Shown: positions 33,847 to 46,281, counted from the stretch's first letter. The stretch is DNA of 64,000 bases from Vitrella brassicaformis (GCA_001179505.1 CDMY01000055.1:1-64000); one strand, 5' to 3'. Numbers and translations are program-made. Notes: generated by a model not told the origin, from the letters alone.

Positions 33847-34501
33847 CTCTGCTGCACTCACTGAACACATGAATGAACAGCAGGACGGTGGCGGTGCGTC
33901 CATCGTGCACGCCAGACTCACCTTCTGACACAGAGTCAACAAAGCACAAAGATGGCCACTCAGACACAACAGATCTGCGGAGAAGCACACGGCTATTGGC
34001 ACACGGCACGCCCCCATCACAGCACAGCCTCGGCCTCTGTTTGGCATGGGCGCATCGATACTCACCTATTCCTCCTGCTGTTCGCTTCACCGAACTGCCA
34101 CAATTTCAGTGAGATACCTCCGCCGCCGCCAATCTCAGGCCGACGCAGATCTTTCCTTTTTCATGGCCAATCGAAAGGCATCCCGCAGCTCCCAACAAAG
34201 TGCCTCATTTCCACACGCGGCCAGGCGTGCGAGCTAGTTTCGTGAAACGTTTTTATTGGGGGCGTCTCATCGAGGATATGATTTCTCCTCCTCATCGTCT
34301 TCGCCACACTTCTCTGTCGTTCACCAGCAGTCCGGTCGCATCAGCAGCAGATTCTGGACGGTCAGGGTCCCTCAGCTGAGTGACTTTGCTTTCGTCGAAT
34401 CGTCTCCGCCGCTCCCACCCACTGCAGCCATTGCAATTGCTTGTTGCTTCGTTGATTCGTCACAAGGGGAAGAGCGCTATCGCCAGTCATTCTTAGGAAG
34501 A

Positions 34502-37500
34502 ATGGTGGTACAGACACGAGCACAGAAGGTGAGCATAAGGAGAGTCAGCCACACGCCGTCGGGGGCCGTGTGGTGTCTCACCGGTTCTTGAGCGTGAAGC
34601 GCACGTCAACTCAAGGCGCATGGCCTCATTGTGACGTCCTTGCCGTCTGTCTGTCCGTCTGTGTGATCCATCAGGCTGCCGAAGCCAACAAGTCTGTTAG
34701 CGAGGCCGCGGGAGCTCATCAGTTGGCCTCCGGCAGTCCAGCTGATCAGGTCCAGCAGCCCTTGGCCAATCCCGACGCACATGAGCATGTCGCCAAGCCC
34801 GCCAAGGAGCGCAAGAAGCGGACCGCACCGGCCCTCGACCAGAAGAACCCCACCAGTCGGCCTACTCAGCGCTGTCGGCCTGTGAAGAGGGAGAGGAGGG
34901 AGGAGGTCATCGACAAGGGAGATGCCCTCATGGGGCCCTACGATGACCAGGAGGACACCGAGCCCCTGCAGAGGAAAAGAGACAGGCTGTTCGCCGCTCG
35001 CAAACAGTGGACGGACAGCCGTGACGTCGGTGTGGGTATCGGTGGGGCGATGGGTGAGGGATTGGGATTGGGATTGGTTACGGGGGAGCGGGGAAAGGCG
35101 GGACGGGCCGAGAGGCGTCTCAGTCTGGCGAAGGACTATGAGGCCAAAGACGGTCAGACGCGGCGTAGCAGGTGAGTGAGAGAGGTCGAAATAGCTCGAA
35201 GTTGAAGGCATTCTCCCAATCATCGGTCTCTTGTCCATTCCTGTCCATGCAGGCAACAGAAGCAGGCGCCTTCGGCCGCTGCAGCGGCCGCAGCGGCCTT
35301 GGAGCCCTCAGCGGCGGATCAGCAGAAGATGGCCACCGATGGTGCGGGTGGAGGGAAGGGAGACGTGTCTATGGGCGGGATGGGGGCGGGGCACTACGGG
35401 CAGCTGCGGAGCACCAAGTAAGACACACTGACAACACACTGACAACATTGTGACCTTTCTTGCATCTCTGTCTGTGTGTTGCACTTAGGGAGGAGAAGGG
35501 GTCATCGTATCCCTACGCGGCCGCTGCGGCCGCTGGGAAGCTTCCGGTGGCCGACAGCCCTCCACGCAGATGGATATTCGACGGCGACTCGAGGTACCTG
35601 GCCAAACAGGAGGAAGAGTACAACAAGTAAGAGGAGACACAGCACTCAACCGACCACTGCCCACTGGACCCTCTCCTTGTGTCCTGCCATGTTGTGTGGG
35701 TTTGTGCAGGCAGAAAGAGGGCTCGCCTGTTGCTGCAGCAGCGGCAGCGGCCATCAACAGGGAGGGGCCGCACACACCGCACACGCCGTTCGAGTGTCAG
35801 CAGAGGGCCAAGTGAGTGGATGAGTTGGGAGAAGGGCAGTCAGTGCTTGGCGCTGCGCTGCTTGCCTGTTTGATTGATTGATCTCTCGTTGCGTATCTGT
35901 TTATCTTCAGTGTCCGTCGTGGTGACGGCGATGTGCCTCGTCTGCCGCAGGTCCAGATGAGGCAGGCAAAGCACGCCGGATTGAGAGGGTGGCCGCGCAT
36001 CAGCCCCGACACTGTCAGTACTGCAGAAAGGCGTGCAATCAAACAGCACGAGTCCATCTCTGTCTGCCTCCATCTCTGTGTGTGTGTCAGCTGGCGAGGT
36101 TCCTACAGGGTAAGTTCGACCACAGGGGCTTCTCCGGCTACACCATCCTCGACGCTCGCTGGGAGGCCGAGTCCGACGGTAAAGACAGAAGAACCAACGA
36201 GGCCGTGTGGCGCCATCCCGACGGACAGCCCTTGTCGGTGTTTGTGTGTCGGCAGGCGGGCACATCCGCAAGGCCATCCACGCCAGGACCAATGCCGAGG
36301 CCATCGACGCGCTGTGGGATGAAAATGGACAGCCGCGCCACGACAAAAACCACGTGAGAGAGACCGCCACACAGCCAGCCAGCCAGCCAGCCAGACAGAC
36401 TTGTGTGAATGCATAGCCGCATCTCTGTGTCTATACGTGTGTGTGTTTGTGTGTCAGGTGGTCATTGTCCATTGTGAGTACTCACAGGAGCGGGGCCCCA
36501 ATCTAATGAGAGCCATAACCGACTACCGCGACAGCCATGGCAGCTCAGTAAGGAAGAAGACCACACACTCACAGGCTGAGCCACAAGCAGCATGACATTG
36601 TGCCTTCTCCCTTCGTCTGTCTGTCTCTGTCTGTCTGTCTGCAGGAGGATTATCCGATGGTGTACGTGTTGGATGGCGGCTACAGGGCCTTCTGGCGGCA
36701 CGCACAGGCCGTCAAGTGCGCACACCGACTTTGTGACGGGCAGTACAAGCCGGAGGACGCCCTCACGCACCAAGAGGTAACACGCACACACGCACACACG
36801 AGGGATCGAAGAAAGAGATGCCTCTTTTGAGACACTCCATCTCTGCTTGTTTGTCCATCAGTTGAAGGCGGCTCACCAGGAGCGCATCAATCGCGATCCG
36901 GCCAAGCAGCGAGAGCTCGACAAAAGGACACGTCTGCGTCGCAGTGCCGCACCCGACGGACCTCACCCGCCCGCAGCGGCTGCTGCTGCTCCTGCGCCAT
37001 ATGTGTCCCCTGCGCCATTCCTGCCTCTCGAAATGCCTTCGCCAGTCAACTTCCCACCGCTTATGGCCCCGCCACTCATTCCGGCCGATCGAGCGTCGCT
37101 GCCGTTCCGCAACACGGGCCGTGCTGCTGGTGGTGGCCGACACGGATGGGTGTCGCCGCCTCGCCAGACGGCATATGGAGTGGGAGACAAAGACATGCGC
37201 GGCAAGAAGTAAGACCCGCCCACTGCAGCAGACAGACACCCCTCTAATGCAACTATTCCCATTTTTTCTCTTATCTCCATTTGTGTGTCGCACTCACAGG
37301 GAGGAGAAGAGGCCACCTTTTCCCTGTGCGGCCGCCGCGGCGGCCCAGCCGGTGGACAGCCCCCGACGCAGGTGGCTATTCGACGGCGAGTCAATGCATT
37401 TGGTTGAAGACGAGGAAATGGACGAGTACGAGGAGCCACCAAAGTACAACAGATAGAGAAGACAGACACATCAACTCATCGATCACTGCCCACTGATCGA

Positions 37501-37954
37501 TTCTCTTCCCATTCTGTGTTGTGTTGTGCTGTGCAGCCAGAAGCAGCCTTCACCCCCCGCAGCAGCAGCAGCAGCGGCCGCGGCAGTCAGCAGAACCCCA
37601 CACAGGTGGATGGATGGCGGGGACGATAAGTATGAGGAGCCGCTCAAATACGACGACAAGTACGTCACATAGAGACAGGGATGGCTGAGGCGTGAGACAC
37701 ACAAGCAAGTATGCATGACTGCCTTGGTGTGCTGTGCTGCGCTGTGCTGTGACAGGAGCCCACCCTATGCAGCAGCAGCTGCAGCGGCCGCCCTCCCTCA
37801 AACACCACTTCCCAACTGTCCCGCCACTCCCAATCGCATGCCCCCCTGCGGCAGTGGAGGAGACCGATCGATATCGCCGCCCCGTCCGACGGCTATGAAG
37901 AGAAAGAGGGACGATCGTAGCGACGAGCAAAGGAAGAAAGCGCCAAAGGAGTGA
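34502..37954 (+). CDS. Cdc25-type dual-specificity phosphatase, right-arm copy
   Basis: Same architecture as the left copy. Exon 1 is 34502-34528 (MVVQTRAQK), exon 2 34675-35171, exon 3 35253-35417, continuing to a TGA at 37952-37954. The catalytic Cys codon is at 36473-36475 in HCEYSQERGP, preceded by GYTILDARWEAESDGGH and followed by DYPMVYVLDGGYRAFW. Substitutions against the left copy inside the phosphatase domain are conservative or peripheral (Glu/Lys, Tyr/Ser, Cys/Arg and two Lys/Arg). It has the same poly-Ala exons either side of the core and a basic C-terminal tail. Two nearly identical Cdc25 genes thus sit 22 kb apart in opposite orientation. Whether they differ in timing of expression cannot be read from the sequence. 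Confidence 0.82.
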
Positions 37955-39761
37955 TGGCGACTGACTGACGGGCGGCGGGTGCATGAGTAACTGAGAGACG
38001 CGAGTGGCTGGGCGGACTGACTGACTGACTGACAACCGATGGACAGACAGACAGACAGACAGAGGACAATCCATCCACTCATGCCATTCATTGAAGCCGG
38101 GGGTATCGGTCGGCAATTTCCGACCCGGATGGAAAGAACGCGCACAGACAGACAGACAGACAGACAGCCATGTGGGTGGGCATAAATCTAACGCACACAT
38201 AAAACCACACAAAGACAAACACACGGCCACGCACTTGTTCGTTCCGAGAGTTCCTTCCGAGAGTCCCGAGGCCATCGGTACGCACGAGCGGCGATGATGA
38301 GGGAGGAGACTGCGGACTGACATCCACTTGCGTCGTCTCTGATCGATGTCTTGTTGTTTATTGCCGGCGATGTGACTGATCCTTTCCACGTTGAGCCTGC
38401 CTGCTGTCCTCTGATGGGAAATCATCGAGTACAGTGGCTTCATCCCCTCCCCGCACGAGTGGTCGACGGGGCCCGGCCGGCGCGGCATCGCATTTCCCGA
38501 CTGACGAGAGGCGCCTGGCCTGGGATGCTTCGACGTCGTCCTGTGGCTATTGTCCTGTGGCGAAGGGAGGGGAGACATACACTGCACTCGATTGATTATG
38601 AGAGTGACTGTTTCCGTTCACACACAGACACACACACACACACACACACATACGAACAGCTGGGCAGGCAGGCAGCCAGGGAGATGGGAGGCACAACCCG
38701 GGAGAGTCCCTGGCCCGGCCCGGGGTGATCGATGTTTCTGCGGATGTCATGCGGGTGTCTCTGCCTCTCTGTCTGTGCAGTGGGTGGCGAGCCGGTCGAG
38801 TTAACGATGTGTGTGCGTGTCAGTGTGTTGGCCTTCCTCTCCACACTGAGAATTTGTCAACTGGATTGACTCTCAATGTCAGTGTGTCTCACAGGTGCCT
38901 TTGCAGTGAACTCAAGTCATTCCGTGGCAGCCAAGTCAGTCACACTCATGGCATTGCGGGATGCAACTAAGGAAACGCTCAGCAGACACCATGACAGACA
39001 GACAGACAGACACACCACACCACACCACACCCATGATATCATCTGTCTGTCTGTCTGTCTGTCAGGGTGCACCCACCCACCCTCCATTCATCCATCCGGC
39101 CATCCTTCAGTCACGGGAGGCTGACCTCCTGTCGGCCGTCGCACGTCCCCTCTGCCGCACGAAGGGATAGGAAAGGAAAGGACACACATCCATACGCACC
39201 ACTCGTGTCTTGTGTGTGACGGCATCGACTACAAGGCCTACCTGCGAAGGGTCGTTGGTTTGTGTCTTGTGTGTCGGCGGTGCTCGTCGAGTGGGATGGC
39301 GCCAAACCTAAAGCGATTGACATGACAACAGACAGACAGATGGAAACAGGTGAGTGAGTGAGGTGACAGCGATGCACATGTGTGCCTTTTGGGGGTGTGT
39401 GTGGGTGGATGTACCCTGTGAGTGTCATGCCCGCCCAGCAGTGTGCAGACGTATTTGGCGCGGATCGTTGCTGCACGGGCAGCACCCTCTTCCGCCTCCG
39501 CCACGCTGCCTCTCCTGAGGGCACGGGAGGAAAGGCACAGATACATCATCATACCCATGTTGTTTGTGTCTTCCCTATGTTGGCCCCCACTCACTCACCC
39601 TGATCTGCTTCGCCAGACGCTGCCTCTCCTGAACACATCGATGCATCCAGCCATCGTCTGACAATCCAATGAACATCCATTCAGTCACTCTGCAGTGCAG
39701 CCGTCGTCCGCCATGTACCCCTCCCTCATCACAATACATCACGGTCAAAATGGTCAACAGC

Positions 39762-39830
<69 letters not shown>

Positions 39831-39837
39831 CCCGCCC
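37955..39837. other. intergenic region between Cdc25 and profilin, right arm
   Basis: Mirror of 7001-8859. Contains GACAGACA/CTGTCTGT tracts (38043-38060, 38146-38168, 38993-39064), a CA tract (38630-38650) and a CT tract. No frame is conserved between the arms here. Confidence 0.5.
39763..39826. repeat. CT dinucleotide microsatellite
   Basis: About 64 bp of nearly pure CT with two CCCT interruptions. It is absent from the matching place in the left arm, which has a GGGA tract. Confidence 0.95.
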
Positions 39838-40317
39838 TCATCCCCCATTTCCCTCGGTGGCTGAGAGGCCCGCCACGGCAGACACCTCCCACTGCGGCAG
39901 GTCACCTAGATGGGTCCTGAAGAACTTTACCAGCTGAGGTACCGCACGAGCAGACAGCACCGGCAGCGTGTAGGTGATCAGACAGAACAGCGCCTCCCCA
40001 CTGCGGCCCGTCCCCTTGGCCAGTGCGATGCCCTCTCCATACTCGGGGCCGCCCCGCCGACCGTACACGAGCGGCGGATGGAAGCGGTGTACTTCGAATC
40101 GCTCTCCCTCCAACACAAAGCCCGACCCGATGGTGGTGTCCCGGTCGTCCAGGGCGGTCAGGTAGGACCGAATCTCCGACTCCTGCACCGCGGCTGCACT
40201 GCTGGTCCGGGCGATGATGTGGCCCTTGCCGTCGAACACTATGGCGCGGGCCCACTCCTTCTGACTCTCCAACAGGCTCTGAAGCGACGGGGCAGTCGTG
40301 CTCGACGGTGCACTCAT
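39838..40317 (-). CDS. profilin, right-arm copy
   Basis: Single exon, ATG at 40317, 159 codons. The protein matches the left-arm profilin except for Ala in place of Val in SGEALFCLIT. The profilin landmarks (GSGFVLEGERFEVHRF, VYGRRGG, terminal helix AVPQLVKFFRTHLG) are intact. It lies 600 bp from the divergent methyltransferase, as in the other arm. Near-identity of both copies suggests recent duplication, gene conversion or purifying selection on both. Confidence 0.85.
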   Translation of the reverse strand: MSAPSSTTAPSLQSLLESQKEWARAIVFDGKGHIIARTSSAAAVQESEIRSYLTALDDRDTTIGSGFVLEGERFEVHRFHPPLVYGRRGGPEYGEGIALAKGTGRSGEALFCLITYTLPVLSARAVPQLVKFFRTHLGDLPQWEVSAVAGLSATEGNGG

Positions 40318-40917
40318 CGCTGAGGAGCTTCACGTCACTTTGTTCACCAGATCCTCAGAGTTTCCATAGCGTAGCTTTGCCTCGTCGTTTCAGCATCATT
40401 ATGCACGCCATCTCCGCCAGCAGCTCCATCCTGCCTCACTTCGAAGGGTGCTCCGATCGAACCCTACACCCCAAGCCCTGGACGCTGGACGCCAGCGACA
40501 CCGAGACGGACCTCTGGCAAGATCTGTGTTCTTGTGGCTCATGCTGAGGCTTCCCGACCCTTTATATCCATGCATCTCGCCCCGCCGCCCTCGCAAAGGC
40601 ACACTCACCGACCGCCGACAACGCAGCAGCTGAAGAGGCACCCAGGAGGACGGCGCATTCTGCCAATACTTATGGCGGTGCTCAGCGTGATGGCGATGGT
40701 CGATGCCTCTAGGAGATCTCATGCGCATGGGGCATTCTCAGCCATTTCCAGCGGCCCTCTTGGCTGCAGGGCAGCCAGCCAACCAACGTCGCTCTCAGCC
40801 GCAGCAGGGCGGCGCTCACCGCCCACAGCGAGATCCATTGGCGGAAGGGGAGCTCAGAGAGGACGACGGCAGCCCTTCGGCAGACCACGTCGTGACAGCA
40901 ACTTCGATCCGACTGCG

Positions 40918-42475
40918 ATGCGTGAGTTCTTTGTCCCTTGTGCGGCTGGCTTGGAGACCATTGTGGAGATGGAGATGAGGAGAATCACTGAACAGCTGGC
41001 TGGGGGCCGCGATGCTCTCGATGGCGGCTCTGTGGTGACGAAGCAGTCCAAGAGAGGGGTCACTCTGTGGGTCAGCAAGGACATCCCCGCCGCTGTGCAG
41101 CTGCCCTACTGGCTTACCGTCTGTCTGCGGACCGGCCAGCGTGTCCTCGAGCGCATCGACGGGCCAGTGGAGCTGAGGGAACGAGATGATCTGTGGAGCT
41201 GGGTCAACGCCATCGACTGGCGGCCTTACATGAGTGTCCAGGACACCCTCTCTGTGCAGGTGACTCTCGGCAATGACGTCCCATCAGACCTCAGGCACAC
41301 CCACTTCACCGCCCTCACCGTCAAGGACGCCATCGTCAAGCAGTTCCTCACCCGCGACAAGAGCGCCAGGCCGTCGGTGGACTTCGTCGACCCCGACCTG
41401 CCTCTGTTTGTTTACCTGCACCAGGGGAGGGGCACGCTGTATCGGGCCTGGTCGGGTGCAGGGAGTTTGCATAAGAGGGGCTACCGCAAGAAAATGCCCA
41501 AGGCGGCGCTGCGGGAGACTATGGCTGCTGGTGAGGGGAGGAGAGGGAAGGAAGCAAGCATCCATCAGCTAACCCCTGTCTGTGTGGACGTCAGGTATGT
41601 TGTATGTATCCCAGTGGGATCCGCAGTCGCGCCAGGTGCTCCTCGACCCCATGTGCGGCTCCGGCACGATCCCCATCGAGGCGGCCCTTATGGCAACCCG
41701 CCGAATGCCCGGCGTCGTCCGCCTCGAGACCTTCCTCGCAGACATGAACGTCGAGCCCTATCGGACGAAAGGGACCCGTGTCGCCCCAGACGCAGAGAGC
41801 CGGGCCGTCAGCCTCCTCACCCACCTTCATAGGACTTACGACGCGCCGCCGAGGCCCTCTCTTGGCGAGGACTGTCGGCACGATAATTATGGCGACGATC
41901 TGGATGGCGGTCTGTATGATTCGGATGGCGACAGTGTCATCAATGGCATGATGTCGCCTGTGGTGCGGCCTTTTCCCTTCTGCCGCTGGCCCGATTTCGA
42001 CGAGCCTGTGTGGCGGTCGGTGTTGCGGAAATGTGTTGAGGGCGAGAGGGACATAGCAGCAGAAGGGGCCGAGGCGCCTGTCATTATCTACGGCAGCGAC
42101 CGGCAGGAGGGCGCCATTGCGATGGCCCGCGACGCAGCGAGACGGGCTGGTGTGAGTGAGCACGTCCAGTTGTCCCACAACGACATTGCCCATCTGCAGT
42201 TGCCGCACCGCCACAAGCCCGACGTGATTGTGAGCAATCCGCCGTGGGACATTCGGCTGAACAGTGACGCCGGGGCGGCGTGGGAGGCGATGAGGGCGTT
42301 TGTGTGCGAGAGGGCGGGAGGGGGCCGGGCCTGGCTGCTGTGCGGGGGCGATGCACGAGACGAGCTGTTCGGTGCGATGCGCATGCGGGCGGCCAAGAAG
42401 CGGAGGATTGTGCAGGGCGGCGTTGAGATGAGCTTGAGGGCCTTTGACATTTGGGACCTACACAGAGACAGATAA
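40918..42475 (+). CDS. THUMP/UPF0020-type RNA methyltransferase, intact right-arm copy
   Basis: Two exons, 40918-41530 and 41595-42475, giving 497 residues. The N-terminal part resembles a THUMP RNA-binding module (FFVPCAAGLETIVEMEM, RTGQRVLERI, LSVQVTLGNDVPSDLRHTHF, VDFVDPDLPLFVYLHQGRGTLY). The C-terminal Rossmann methyltransferase shows DPMCGSGTIPIEAAL for SAM binding, a second acidic strand VIIYGSDRQEGAI, and catalytic SNPPWDIRL. Enzymes of this type methylate guanine N2 in rRNA or tRNA (RlmL, Trm14 and THUMPD families). Which substrate applies here is not clear. An in-frame upstream ATG at 40672 would add 82 residues with a hydrophobic start (MAVLSVMAMVDAS) and an Arg-rich stretch, possibly an organelle leader. 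The left copy has a stop in that extension. Confidence 0.85.
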
Positions 42476-43251
42476 CACAGACGCACAGACGGGAAAACAG
42501 AAAAGGACAAGGGTGGGAGGGGACTGTCCATGGTACATATTGGCTGCGTCGGTAGTATTTGTCATTTGTGGAGTGTGGTGTGCGCTGTATGCTCATACAT
42601 GTGTATTCTGCACATGGCTGAGACACCACCCGACTCATCGACCACACGTACGTGTTGGTCAGGCCGTCATTGTCCCTCCGCTTTCTGTGTCAGCCAGCAT
42701 AAGGAGCGAGGTGCCTCAGTGCAGTGTGACATCCGTTGTAGTGGGTTTACGTGTGTGTCCGTGGTTGAGAGTGTCAAGACGTGTGTATTAATGGCAGTTA
42801 GGGGGCACGACACAGATTGGGGAGGGAGGAACGTCGAGGGAACACGACGTGTAAGGGGTATGTATCTTGTTCACATCCGTGTGCAGTGTACACCCATTCG
42901 AATGTGTGTCTCACGCTCAACGGGGGCGTATGTCGGCACCGCTTCCGTGCGGCATGACTGCCTGCGTGTGGCTTCAATCATTGAAGACCCTGCAGCTGGG
43001 TGAGTGAAGATCCTGACAATATACACAGTTCAGCCATGCATGGCCATGGAGCAGCCACACACACACACACGGTCCATCCATCCATCCATCGATCCATCCA
43101 TCCTCGGCTATGTGCACACACATACACATACACCCAGACACACAGAGGTGTCCGTCCGTCCGTCCGTCCGTCCGACCCCCCACCCGTGACAACAGTGTTC
43201 ATCCTGCCTACACGTTCGAGCCTGCCTACGCCGGCCGCCCCGCCAGGCCAG
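42476..43251. other. intergenic region at the outer edge of the right arm
   Basis: Similarity to the left arm fades by 42564. Beyond it are CATC and GTCC repeats (43077-43100, 43150-43173) and no gene I can support. Confidence 0.5.
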
Positions 43252-44506
43252 TCAGTGCTGTTTCTTCTCCCTCTTCGCCGGCGGCTCGTCGTCCTCCCTC
43301 CCCTCCCTCTGGTACTCGGGCATGCCACTCAAATGGTGATGCGCCCACAGCGCCTCCTCAACACGCAACGCCGTCCACTCACACCCATCACCATCACTGT
43401 CAACCCCGTTGCTGTCAGGTTTTGATGTGGCCGCCTCAGCACGCAGCGCCGCGACCTTCTCGAGTATCCTGCCTACATCAACGAAGGATGAAAGAAACCA
43501 GACAGACACCTGGCTGCGTCCATCAATCCACTCATGTGTGTCAGCAACAGTCGCTCGCTTACTCACTGACTTACTCATGAATTTCTGGAACGTCTTGATG
43601 TCGTATTTGACAGCGAGACCCGGCACCCCCTGCACGGCCTCGTCCGACGTGAACGGCACTATGTCGGGTCGAACTACAGCTGACGATCGACACCACAACG
43701 ACCAACACACGAATTGACTGACCGATATTCAGCCAGCCAGCCCCTCCGTGCCATGTGTGTACCTGCAATGGCGCTTGCAGTTGCCGGGCCGACTCCCTTG
43801 AGCGACGTGAGGGTCTGCATGGCGTCAACTGACAGCCGCGTCGTCTGCGCCGCCTCGCCGCCCTCCTCTATCGCCCGCAGCTGCACAAACGCACGTTCAG
43901 TGGTCCTCTGCACGAGGAAGGCCCCGTTCGACGCCGCCAGCTTGCTCAGGTTGGGGCGGAATTTGCCCCTCGTGACCTTCCACTCAACCAGACGGACAAG
44001 CTCGTCACCGGCTGCAGGCAGACAGTCACACGCATAGGCACGCACCCGTGATCCAGTCTGAGTGTAAGTGTGTGCGGGTCTTGCAATGTGAGCGGCCTCA
44101 CTCATGTGCGGTGGGTCTCTGTCCTTGACAGATGGGATGAGCTCATCGCGATACCTGCGGCCACTCACGTCAAGTCAACAAACACATCAGACAGATGATA
44201 TGCAACGAGTGGCCTTTTCCTGCCTCACCATACCAGCTGTCGAGCGCCTTGGCCTTGCCCTGCTTGCAACCAATTTGCATCATCCATCATGGGTTCCGGC
44301 ATGCATATCAAAAGGATGAATCAAAGTGATCAAAGGCCTGCAGCCGAAGAGCACTGTCTGTCATGGCCTGGTCTCACCTGCTTGTAAGCGTCTATTGCGG
44401 CGCCGTACAGGTGCTTCCAGTGGCGCCACTCGGCCTCATCTGAGTCCCACAGGGACCTTCCTCCGTCAGCAGCCGCCTTGCTAGCAGCCGTTCTCTTCGG
44501 AGCCAT
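43252..44506 (-). CDS. helix-hairpin-helix protein (conserved eukaryotic uncharacterised family)
   Basis: Six exons: 44378-44506, 44234-44259, 44102-44154, 43763-44011, 43575-43679, 43252-43472, summing to 260 residues. The N-terminal half has WRHWKHLYGAAIDAYKQ and SWYRDELIPSVKDRD. A block TGDELVRLVEWKVTRGKFRP then leads to a helix-hairpin-helix LTSLKGVGPATASAIAG. After it, IVPFTSDEAVQG resembles the segment that follows the hairpin in DNA-glycosylase-like folds, but no catalytic Lys of HhH-GPD enzymes is evident. I recall a similar unnamed family in animals and fungi (WKxTRGKFRP, GVGPATAS, FxSDE). The C-terminal tail is charged and ends KREKKQH. Probable nucleic-acid binding. Reaction unknown. 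It runs divergently from the gene at 44922. Confidence 0.75.
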
Positions 44507-44921
44507 CCCCTCAGCTCCCTACAGGACCATCATCGAAGACATTTCCTTTCCGCCTCGACGCATGCTGCCCGCCTGCATGCAAGGTCACAAAGGAGCAAGA
44601 TCAATGGGAGATTCATCGATCCTTTGGTCAAAGTGCAGCTGCATTCCTCCGTGCCTACCGAAAGGATCTATTGCCGTTCCCTCTCCCCCCTCCTTTCAGA
44701 ATTCGACAAAGCTCGCCAATAAGCTCGCGTTTCTCTGGACCGCTCCTCTGGACTCGGAGCCTTTCCTGACGGATTTGTGTAGGATGGAGACCACACATGG
44801 CGGATCTGCCGCAAACGGCGAAGATCAGCGACACCCTGTCTGGTGCGATGAGTCATCTCAGTCGCGTCCTGCCTCTCCGCCCTTACGGCTTCCCCCTCCT
44901 CCCACCTTCGCCCTTCTCATC

Positions 44922-46281
44922 ATGACACTCCTGCACGTTCTCTGCCTGTCTATCGAGGCATCCGCCGCTGCCTTCGTCCCACCAACACCTTCGCTCGTGG
45001 CCGGCAGGAGGGGACCACCACCATTATCGAGGAGCAGGATCAGACGGCAGTCGAGCAGCCCGTTGTTCCCGTTGCCTGCGGACGGTCATGTGACGGCACT
45101 GTCGGTGGCGCGTGAGAGTCGGCCTTTGGGGAGTCGCGATCTGCGTCGGCTGCAGTGGCGCAGGAGGTGGCAGAACTTCTTTGCCTTGCCGCTCAACCTC
45201 AAGATAAAGGAGGCAGCTGGGTTCGTGTGGTGGCAGTTGAACAAGAAATGGGTCAAGGAAGCGGCCAGAAAACAACGTGAGCTACCAGAAGCAGAAGGAA
45301 GAAAGAGCACACCATACCATCAATGTGTGTGTGTGTGTGCAGGTCAGGATCGGATATTGAAGTTTTACAAGAAGATGGGCGCGCCGCGGTCGACCGACTG
45401 GAACACCATGAACGACCTGGTGGAGGAGAAGGCCAGCCAAATCGCCAACCCCAAGGACCGCCTCAAGCTCAAGGACGAGTGGTGGAGAGTATCCAACTAC
45501 GAGATCAGCGAAATGATGGCAGGTAGGCAACACAACATCCCCAACCCACCCACGCACACACACAACACCTATAAAGGTCCATCCATCCATCCATCCACTG
45601 ATCTGCTCAGCGTGGGAGTCTGGTGAGTTGGAGTTGCCCTCCGAGAAGGACCCCAAGTACTGGCGGGCGGAGGGCCGCAAACGGGGCTGGTCCGACGAAG
45701 TCATAGAGGAAAAGGTCAACCAGGTCATCGAAGACAACAAGCGACTAAAGTCATGGTTCCGCGGCGGCCGGATGCTGACGCGCTACAGCAAGTCCGTGGA
45801 GGGAGGCATCATCCAGTCGCCCAGCGCCAAGAGGGTGCGGACCTGCAGCAGTTACCTTCTGCCTCTGGTCGCCCTGGGCCTGTTCGTCCCGAAGCTGGCG
45901 GGGCCGTCCATGGCCCTCTCTGCCATACTCACTGCCGGACTCATTTCGGGCAGAGGCGCACCACCGGTGTGAATGTCACACCACACACCGCACAGCACAG
46001 AGAGACACGCCTGTGAGTGTTTTGGTGTGTGGCGCATGCAGGTCAAGAGGGACTCCCGCGGGCGCATCGGGGAGATCCGGGGGCCCAACCCGACGACCAT
46101 CATCCTGACGCTGTCTCTGATGATTTTTCACGCCCTGGTCGGCGCGTCGATAGCCACACTCGTGGTGCGGTTCGCGACGCTGCCCGAGTTCCTGCTGCCG
46201 GACTGCCTCACGGCGGGATTTGTCAACACAATGCTCTACCTGGCGGCACTCTACTACAAGACATATGTGCCCAGAAAGTGA
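44922..46281 (+). CDS. putative plastid-targeted membrane protein
   Basis: Four exons: 44922-45276, 45343-45522, 45611-45966, 46042-46281, giving 376 residues. The start MTLLHVLCLSIEASAAAFVPP looks like a signal peptide followed at once by Phe, the pattern of bipartite leaders for secondary red plastids, and then an Arg/Ser/Pro-rich transit-like stretch. The middle is helical and charged (KDRLKLKDEWWRVSNYEI, KYWRAEGRKRGWSDEVIEE). Hydrophobic segments follow (SYLLPLVALGLFVPKL; TTIILTLSLMIFHALVGASIATLVV; a final FVNTMLYLAALYY), so three or four membrane spans near the C terminus. The frame is open upstream to 44478, so an earlier start is possible, but the leader argues for 44922. I do not recognise the family. 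Confidence 0.65.

Larger units (their letters stand above)
31223..42564. repeat. right arm of a large inverted segmental duplication
   Basis: Mirror copy of the left arm, 15.7 kb away and in opposite orientation. Gene order left to right is gene E (+), family D (-), Cdc25 (+), profilin (-), methyltransferase (+). All five reading frames are open here. The inner breakpoint falls at the start codon of gene E and begins about 140 bp after the stop of the amidotransferase-like gene. Differences from the left arm include a CT dinucleotide tract at 39763-39826, where the left arm has a GGGA-type purine tract. Confidence 0.95.

Noticed and set aside
4261-42564. Inverted arms considered as terminal repeats of a giant transposon or virus
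   Set aside because: The arms carry ordinary multi-exon cellular genes, and the spacer holds cellular genes without transposase, integrase or viral hallmark genes. Segmental duplication is simpler.
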